Assembly: GCA_900543605.1 (NCBI GenBank)
Contig: UQSK01000033.1
Location: forward strand, 1 to 19,479
Length of the DNA stretch: 19,479 nucleotides
DNA from: an uncultured Collinsella sp.
Lineage (GTDB): Bacteria; Actinomycetota; Coriobacteriia; Coriobacteriales; Coriobacteriaceae
Direction of reading: 5' to 3'
Position numbers and translations under genes: made by a program. Shown piece by piece: positions 14,778-19,479 of this stretch. The notes beneath the pieces were generated by a model. The model was not told where the DNA came from and did not search any database. It saw nothing but the letters and a program-made list of their open reading frames with translations. Every line of letters begins with the position of its first letter. The first letter of the stretch is position 1.

Positions 14778-16136
14778 TTAGCTCCTCGAATGTGCGACAA
14801 AACGACTATGGAGCAGGCCGATCACAAATGCCATCACGGCAACCGGCGCCCACGCGGCACCGATATCCGCCAACGGCAGCGCATCAAACGGCAGCCACGT
14901 GCCCCCAAAGAACGCATCGCGGACCGAGGTGATCACGCTCTGCACGGCGACCACGCCGCCGACCCACACCCACACATGCGGATGCGCGTCGCAAAAACCG
15001 TGTACCAAACCCATGAGGACCAGCACGATGGCGACAGGATACAAGGCGTTGAGCATGGGCACCGAGAACATAAGGATCACATCGAGGCCCACGTTGGAAA
15101 GCACGCACGAAAACGCCGCGAACACAAAGGCGAGAATCGCAAAGGGACGGCGCATGGCCTCCTCGGAGGCCTCCGCTCCCCCCTCGACCACATACGTCTC
15201 GCAGAAGTAACGCGAGCAGCAACTGATGAGGCCGATGCACACGTTCATGCAGGCGAGAAAGAAAATCGCAAATACCACAACCGTGCCGGCAAGGCCAAAG
15301 TGCATGGAGGCCGAGCGAGCAAGGATTGCAGCGCCGTTGGTGGCGTCGGGCATCACGGTGCCGAGCTGCATACCGGCAAGGGCCAAGTCGCAATAGATGA
15401 TGGCCATGAGCACGCCGGCGATCACACCGGAACGCGAAATCTCGAAGGCCACGCGTTTGTCATTGGTAACACCCAACTCGTGGATGGTCTCGGCGATGAT
15501 GATGCCGAAGGCGAGCGACGCAAGCAGGTCCATGGTCTGGTAGCCGGTCAAGAAGCCTTGAACCGCAGCGCCGGCATCATAGGGAGCTTGCGGGGCAGCA
15601 GCCGGTCCCAGCGGCGAGATCACGGCAGCACCCACGACCAGCACGATGAGCGCGATGAGCGCGGGGCCCGTAATGCGACCGAGTACGCGTGTGATGACCC
15701 CCGGGCGCAGCGTAAGCACAAACGCGACGACAAAGAAGCCGACGGCAAACACCAGGCGAACCGTGCCGAGCGAGACGCCCTCGGGCAGCAGCGGCACTAG
15801 CATCTCGAACGCCGTAGAGCTTGTGCGCGGAATGGCCAGGCACGGACCGATGGCCAGGTAGACCGCCGCAACGAAGAATTCACCAAACTTAGGATGCACG
15901 CGCCCGGCCAGCTCGCGGGCCGTGCCGGCGAGCGCGACGGCGATAAATCCCATGACGGGCAGACCGATGGCGGCAATCAGAAAGCCGAGCATGGCGACCG
16001 GCGTGGCAGAACCTGCCTGCAGCGCCAGCAGCGGCGGAATAATGAGGTTGCCGGCGCCAAAGAGCATCGAGAACAGGGCGATGCCGACGGTGACGACATG
16101 GTCGGAGCGCAGACCGCGCGGGGCGGATGAGGCCAT
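14778..16136 (-). CDS. brnQ: BrnQ-type branched-chain amino acid:cation symporter (LIVCS family)
   Basis: A 452-residue, very hydrophobic protein with about 12 predicted membrane helices, matching the LIVCS family that takes up leucine, isoleucine and valine with a cation. The N-terminal signature ALFSMLFGAGNLIIPPLLAL is the most recognisable family motif. The length agrees with family members (about 430-450). The frame stays open upstream to 16373, but the ATG at 16136 is preceded by AAAGG and begins the conserved part. The upstream stretch overlaps the terminator of the selenium operon, so it cannot be real coding sequence. It is monocistronic between that terminator and the tRNA promoter. 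Its own promoter is not clear; TATACT at 16193-16198 is a weak -10 candidate inside the preceding terminator region. Confidence 0.9.
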   Translation of the reverse strand: MASSAPRGLRSDHVVTVGIALFSMLFGAGNLIIPPLLALQAGSATPVAMLGFLIAAIGLPVMGFIAVALAGTARELAGRVHPKFGEFFVAAVYLAIGPCLAIPRTSSTAFEMLVPLLPEGVSLGTVRLVFAVGFFVVAFVLTLRPGVITRVLGRITGPALIALIVLVVGAAVISPLGPAAAPQAPYDAGAAVQGFLTGYQTMDLLASLAFGIIIAETIHELGVTNDKRVAFEISRSGVIAGVLMAIIYCDLALAGMQLGTVMPDATNGAAILARSASMHFGLAGTVVVFAIFFLACMNVCIGLISCCSRYFCETYVVEGGAEASEEAMRRPFAILAFVFAAFSCVLSNVGLDVILMFSVPMLNALYPVAIVLVLMGLVHGFCDAHPHVWVWVGGVVAVQSVITSVRDAFFGGTWLPFDALPLADIGAAWAPVAVMAFVIGLLHSRFVAHSRS

Positions 16137-16155
16137 AGACACACCTTTCGGGTCG

Positions 16156-16190
16156 AAACAAAAACGGGACGGGCAAAAACACCCGTCCCG
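16156..16190 (-). terminator. intrinsic terminator of the selenium operon
   Basis: A 9-bp GC stem CGGGACGGG/CCCGTCCCG (16182-16190 with 16165-16173) with an 8-base loop is followed on the minus strand by TTTTTGTTT. It lies 23 bases after the cysteine desulfurase stop. Confidence 0.92.
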
Positions 16191-16213
16191 CAAGTATAAA
16201 CGGTCTAGCAGCT

Positions 16214-17353
16214 TTAGCAGGCTAAATCGCACAGAGCATCGATAGCCGTGTCGACTTCTTCGGTAGTGTTGAAATACCCAAACGAGAAGCGGACGATACC
16301 CTGGCGCTCGGTCCCCAGCGCACGGTGCATGAGCGGAGCGCAATGGGCGCCGGGGCGCGTCGCAATCCCCCACCCTTGCATGAGCGCGTCCGAGATCTCG
16401 GCGGAGTCGATATCGCCCACGTTGAGCGACACGATCGCCGAGCGCACGGGCTGGTCAAACGCACCGTAGAGCTTAATCCCCGGAATCTCGCGCGCGCCAG
16501 CGAGAAAGCGATCAGCCAGCGCTCGCTCATGCGCCGAGATCGCCTCGACTCCGCCTTGGGCCTCGATAAAGTCGAGGCCGGCAGAAAGTCCCGCGATGCC
16601 GTGACCGTTGAGCGTGCCCGCCTCAAGGCGCGTGGGCCACTCAAGCGGCTGCAGTGCATCGAAGCTGTGCACACCCGTGCCGCCCATGGCCCACGGAGCC
16701 ACGTCAATGCCCTCCGCCGCGGCCAGCCCGCCGGTCCCCTGCGGACCCATGAGCCCCTTGTGGCCGGTAAAGCACACGACGTCGAGCCCCATGGCCTGCA
16801 TATCGATATGCGCCGTGCCGGCAGACTGAGAGGCATCGACGATCACCAGCGCACCGGCCGCATGCGCGATGGCCGCCACGCGCGCAATGTCGACCGCGTT
16901 ACCGGTCACATTGGAGGCGTGCGTCACCACCACGGCGCGCGTACCGGACGTGACCAGCCGCTCGAGCTCGTCGTAGTCGAGCACGCCGCTCGCATCGCAA
17001 CCCGCATGCTCAACCGTCACACCCTGCTCCGTCGCCAAGCGATTGAGCGGACGCAGCACGGAATTGTGCTCAAGTACCGTCGTGACCACGCGGTCGCCGG
17101 GGCGCACCACCCCGTTGATGGCGGTGTTGAGCGCCGCCGTGGAGTTGGGCGTAAAACACACATGGTCCGCCCTCGGGCAACCAAAAAGGCGCGCAAGCTT
17201 GGCACGGCAAGCGTGAATCGTACGAGCGGCATCGAGGGCACCCGACGTGGCGCCGCGCCCGGCATTGCCGAGCGAGCACATCGCCTGCGTCACGGCATCG
17301 ATGACCGTCTGCGGCTTGTGCATGGTCGTCGCCGCGTTATCCAGGTAGATCAT
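16214..17353 (-). CDS. cysteine desulfurase family PLP enzyme of the selenium cluster
   Basis: A 379-residue class V aminotransferase-fold protein of the CsdA/SufS-like family that is often found with selD, yedF and DUF3343. Expected activity is removal of S (or Se) from cysteine or selenocysteine to supply a persulfide or perselenide. Visible residues are H96 stacking on PLP (LEHNS), D173 and Q176 (IVDASQ), the PLP lysine K199 (FTGHKGLMGPQGTGG), and the catalytic cysteine C338 (RPGAHCAP). The N terminus IYLDNAATT is typical. It ends in CDLAC, giving two extra C-terminal cysteines. ATG 17353 overlaps the DUF3343 stop (ATGA) and has GGGAGG before it. Selenium specificity is inferred from context; the sequence alone fits either element. 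Confidence 0.88.
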   Translation of the reverse strand: MIYLDNAATTMHKPQTVIDAVTQAMCSLGNAGRGATSGALDAARTIHACRAKLARLFGCPRADHVCFTPNSTAALNTAINGVVRPGDRVVTTVLEHNSVLRPLNRLATEQGVTVEHAGCDASGVLDYDELERLVTSGTRAVVVTHASNVTGNAVDIARVAAIAHAAGALVIVDASQSAGTAHIDMQAMGLDVVCFTGHKGLMGPQGTGGLAAAEGIDVAPWAMGGTGVHSFDALQPLEWPTRLEAGTLNGHGIAGLSAGLDFIEAQGGVEAISAHERALADRFLAGAREIPGIKLYGAFDQPVRSAIVSLNVGDIDSAEISDALMQGWGIATRPGAHCAPLMHRALGTERQGIVRFSFGYFNTTEEVDTAIDALCDLAC

Positions 17354-17601
17354 CGCACGACCTCCCACATATCAATCACGGTATAGCCCTCGGTGGGAAC
17401 GCCCGCCGAGGCGAGTTCGCCGCGCAGCAGCCCCTCATCGGCAGGCAACGCCTTCCACGCCAGACCGCAGCCGGCAGCGACCTCCCCGGGCACGGGAATC
17501 GTTCGCCCGGGAAGGCCGCGCTCAATGCACAGGGACTCGCAGCCCATGGCGGCCGCCGTGGTGGGAAACGTGATGACAAGCGCCGGGCGCTTCTCCCTCA
17601 T
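17350..17601 (-). CDS. DUF3343 putative Se/S carrier-like protein
   Basis: An 83-residue protein with the DUF3343 pattern: an N-terminal strand (ALVITFPTTAAAMGCESLC), a PVPGEVAAGCGLAWK core with cysteine C45 in the conserved CGLAW context, and a YTVIDMWEV C terminus. Further cysteines are C21 and C25. DUF3343 proteins occur next to SelD, YedF and this kind of cysteine desulfurase, and are proposed carriers of activated sulfur or selenium; the biochemistry is not settled. I chose ATG 17601 (GGAG five bases upstream) over a TTG at 17616. The stop overlaps the next start. Confidence 0.82.
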   Translation of the reverse strand: MREKRPALVITFPTTAAAMGCESLCIERGLPGRTIPVPGEVAAGCGLAWKALPADEGLLRGELASAGVPTEGYTVIDMWEVVR

Positions 17602-17620
17602 GGCAACTCCAACCAATACG

Positions 17621-18247
17621 CTACGGGCGCACGACGCGCACGGCCTGCTCCATCTTCTCCACGATCACGTACATGTTGGTGACCTCGCCCACCGCAAGCT
17701 GGTCTTTAATGCCATAGTAGTCCAGGCAGGTGCCGCAGGTAAGGATCTCGACGCCCTGCTCGGCCAGACCCTTCAGGTCGTCGAGCACCGGTGAGCCCTC
17801 GACGGTGAGCTTGGCGCCGCCGTTATAGAACAGCATGGTCGAGGGCAGCTCCTCCTGCTGTGTCACGGCAAAGATGAAGGCCTTCATGAGCTTGTGGCCC
17901 AGCTCGTCGTCGCCGCGGCCCATGCAGTCGGTGTAGACGGAGATGACGAGCTTGCCCTTGTCGGCGCTGGCATCACAGAAGGCAGCGCCATCCTGCTCGG
18001 GATCGGCCACGGCAACGGCGCCAGAGGTCGCCACGGTCACGTGCCACTCGGCGTCAGAAACCTTCTCGACCGAGGCCGTGCAGCCCTTCTCCTGCGCCAT
18101 CTTGGAGATGTTCTTGACGGCGGTCTCGTTATCGACCGAGGTCACGACGGTGCCCTCGCCATCGAGCTGCTTCAGAGCTTTGAGCGTCTTGACGACGGGC
18201 AGCGGGCAGGCATCGCCCATGGCATTGACTTCAATCTTGGTAGACAT
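17621..18247 (-). CDS. yedF: YedF, selenium metabolism protein (TusA-like plus DsrE-like domains)
   Basis: A 208-residue two-domain protein. Residues 1-75 are a TusA/SirA-like domain with the persulfide-carrier motif GDACPLPVVKTLKAL (C14 of CPxP). Residues from about 95 onward are a DsrE-like domain (KLVISVYTDCMGRGDDELG), with the family signature ILTCGTCLDYYGIKDQLAVG near the C terminus. This architecture is that of the selenium-associated YedF family, thought to pass S or Se between partners. It lies directly downstream of selD and upstream of DUF3343 and the desulfurase, so all four are likely one transcript. ATG 18247 is preceded by GAAAGGAAAAAAT, a good ribosome site; the in-frame upstream extension to 18286 is AT-rich and unlike the family. 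Confidence 0.92.
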   Translation of the reverse strand: MSTKIEVNAMGDACPLPVVKTLKALKQLDGEGTVVTSVDNETAVKNISKMAQEKGCTASVEKVSDAEWHVTVATSGAVAVADPEQDGAAFCDASADKGKLVISVYTDCMGRGDDELGHKLMKAFIFAVTQQEELPSTMLFYNGGAKLTVEGSPVLDDLKGLAEQGVEILTCGTCLDYYGIKDQLAVGEVTNMYVIVEKMEQAVRVVRP

Positions 18248-18304
18248 ATTTTTTCCTTTCGAATAAATCGTTTTAGAACTGTACATAGCTCAATAAACGT
18301 GTCG

Positions 18305-19354
18305 TTAACGGACAACGTGGACGGCAGGACCGTCCGGCACCGGCTCGCACACGCGGCCGATTGTGGCGGCAACACGCCCCTCGGCATGCAGACGGCACGC
18401 AAGCTCATCTACATCGGCAGCAGGTGCCGCGATAAGCAAACCGCCCGAAGTCTGCGGATCGTACAGCGCATCCAGCATGCCCGGCTCCAGGTCATCGTCG
18501 GCAGCTACACGCGGGCCAAAGAAGTCCTGGTTGCGGTAGGAGCCCGCGGGGATAATACCCAGACGCGCCATGTCGAGCACCTGGTCAAAGAGCGGCACCG
18601 CCCCCGACGCAAGCTCAATCTGCACGCCCGAGCCCTCGGCCATCTCGCACGCATGCCCGATCAGGCCAAAGCCCGTGACGTCGGTGCAGCCGTGAAGTTC
18701 GAGCCCCTCGGCCAGACGAATCGGAGCCTCGTTGAGGGTGCGCATCGAGTCAAACATGGCTGCGGCCTCGTCCTGCTCGATGAGCTCGCCCTTAATGGCC
18801 GTGGTGATGATGCCCGAGCCAACCGCCTTGGTCAGCAGTAACGCATCGCCCACGCGCGCGCCGCTGTTGGCGAGCATACGGTCGAGCGCGACAAACCCGC
18901 TCACGGACAGGCCGTACTTGGGCTCGTCGTCGTTGATGGTGTGACCGCCCGCGATGGAGCAACCCGCCTCGACGCACTTGTCGGCGCCGCCCGCCAGAAT
19001 CTGACCGGCAACCTCAACGCCCAGACAGCTCGGGATGCACAGCAAGTTCATGGCATGGCTCGGCCGCCCGCCCATGGCGTAGATATCCGACAGCGAGTTT
19101 GCCGCGGCGATCTGGCCAAACAAAAACGGGTCGTCGACCATCGGTGGGAAGAAGTCGATGGACTGCACGAGACCCAAGTTATCGCCAACGCGAAAGACGC
19201 TCGCATCGTCGGAGGTATCGAACCCCACGAGCAAGTTGTCGTTATGCACATTGGGTAAATCGCCCAGGACCTGGGCGAGGGCTCCAGGAGCCAACTTAGC
19301 GGCTCAACCGCTCGCGGCAGTCATAGACGTGAGCTTAATCTGATCGTCAGCCAT
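18305..19354 (-). CDS. selD: SelD, selenophosphate synthase, itself a selenoprotein
   Basis: SelD makes selenophosphate from selenide and ATP, the Se donor for selenocysteine. The true start is ATG 19354 (after GAGAGGAGG), giving 349 residues plus stop (E. coli SelD has 347). Codon 17 is UGA (19304-19306) in the context TAASG-U-AAKL, exactly where E. coli has Cys17 and many anaerobes have Sec; the catalytic lysine K20 follows. Other motifs are the metal and ATP-binding SDDASVF, DFFPPMVDDPFLFGQIAA and IAGGHTINDDEPKYG. A simple ORF search starts at TTG 19294 and so misses the first 20 residues and the active site. SECIS-like hairpins follow the UGA. It is the first gene of the selenium operon. 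The DNA upstream beyond 19431 is adapter, so its promoter region is truncated. Confidence 0.95.
19262..19306 (-). promoter_or_regulatory. SECIS-like hairpins after the selD UGA codon
   Basis: Counting from the base after UGA, nucleotides 28-42 form GCCCAG-GUC-CUGGGC (19262-19276), a 6-bp stem with a G at the loop start. The CAGGUC apex resembles the E. coli fdhF SECIS. A second hairpin, GGCUC-CUG-GAGCC, lies at nucleotides 12-24 (19280-19292). The first has the better loop, the second the more usual position. Either could be what SelB recognises. Confidence 0.65.
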
Positions 19355-19431
19355 CGATACCTCCTCTCATCGGTCAATCATTTTCTCCCAGTATACGCAT
19401 GAATGCGAGCCTGCGGCGGATGCATTAATTG

Positions 19432-19479
19432 CTGTCTCTTATACACATCTGACGCTGCCGACGACTTAATAGGTGTAGA
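19432..19479. other. Illumina Nextera adapter sequence (not genomic)
   Basis: CTGTCTCTTATACACATCT (19432-19450) is the Tn5 mosaic end. It is followed by GACGCTGCCGACGA (Nextera read-1 adapter, reverse complement), an 8-base index CTTAATAG (19465-19472; its complement CTATTAAG is, as I recall, the S518 i5 index), and GTGTAGA, the start of the P5 tail. This is untrimmed library adapter at the contig end. Confidence 0.98.

Noticed and set aside
1..19479. CRISPR array, insertion sequence or prophage genes
   Set aside because: No regularly spaced direct repeats, transposase, integrase or phage structural genes were seen on either strand.

Overview
The window looks like one contig end of a GC-rich, obligately anaerobic gut actinobacterium. 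A Collinsella-like member of the Coriobacteriia is my best guess, from gene content and codon style only; no rRNA or marker gene is present. Nearly all genes lie on the minus strand, so it is easiest to read from right to left. The last 48 bases (19432-19479) are not genomic: they are Illumina Nextera adapter, so real sequence stops at 19431. The left edge cuts the last gene of the hydrogenase operon a few codons before its end.

Region 1 (19354-16214, minus) is a selenium operon: selD, which is itself a selenoprotein with an in-frame UGA at codon 17, then yedF (TusA plus DsrE domains), a DUF3343 Se/S-carrier-like protein, and a cysteine desulfurase-family protein. A strong intrinsic terminator ends it. 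Region 2 (16136-14482, minus) holds a BrnQ-type branched-chain amino acid transporter, then a tRNA-Pro(TGG)/tRNA-Gly(TCC) pair with its own near-consensus promoter and terminator.

Region 3 (about 12.0-14.5 kb, plus strand) is an accessory patch. It has a RelB/DinJ-type antitoxin overlapping a PIN-domain toxin that seems to lack two of the usual acidic residues, and an AbiEi-like winged-helix protein with a nuclease-like C-terminal half. The AbiEi-like gene is bracketed by two inverted copies of a palindromic element of about 85 bp.

Region 4 (11803 to the left edge, minus) is a formate hydrogenlyase operon of the Hyf (FHL-2) type: a HydN-like four-cluster ferredoxin, a selenocysteine formate dehydrogenase FdhF (UGA at codon 140, with a SECIS hairpin placed as in E. 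coli), then hyfA, hyfB, hyfC, hyfD, hyfE, hyfF and hyfG in the E. coli order. FdhF oxidises formate, the ferredoxin-like subunits pass electrons on, and HyfG with partners beyond the left edge makes H2, while three antiporter-like subunits (HyfB, HyfD, HyfF) plus HyfC and HyfE form a large membrane arm that could pump ions.

The two main operons are linked by function: SelD supplies selenophosphate for selenocysteine in FdhF and in SelD itself. No selA, selB or selC gene is in the window. The regulatory DNA in front of the hydrogenase operon carries repeated TTGCAGGG half-sites and a leader with alternative base pairing. The least explained structures are the oriented palindromes around the AbiEi-like gene.
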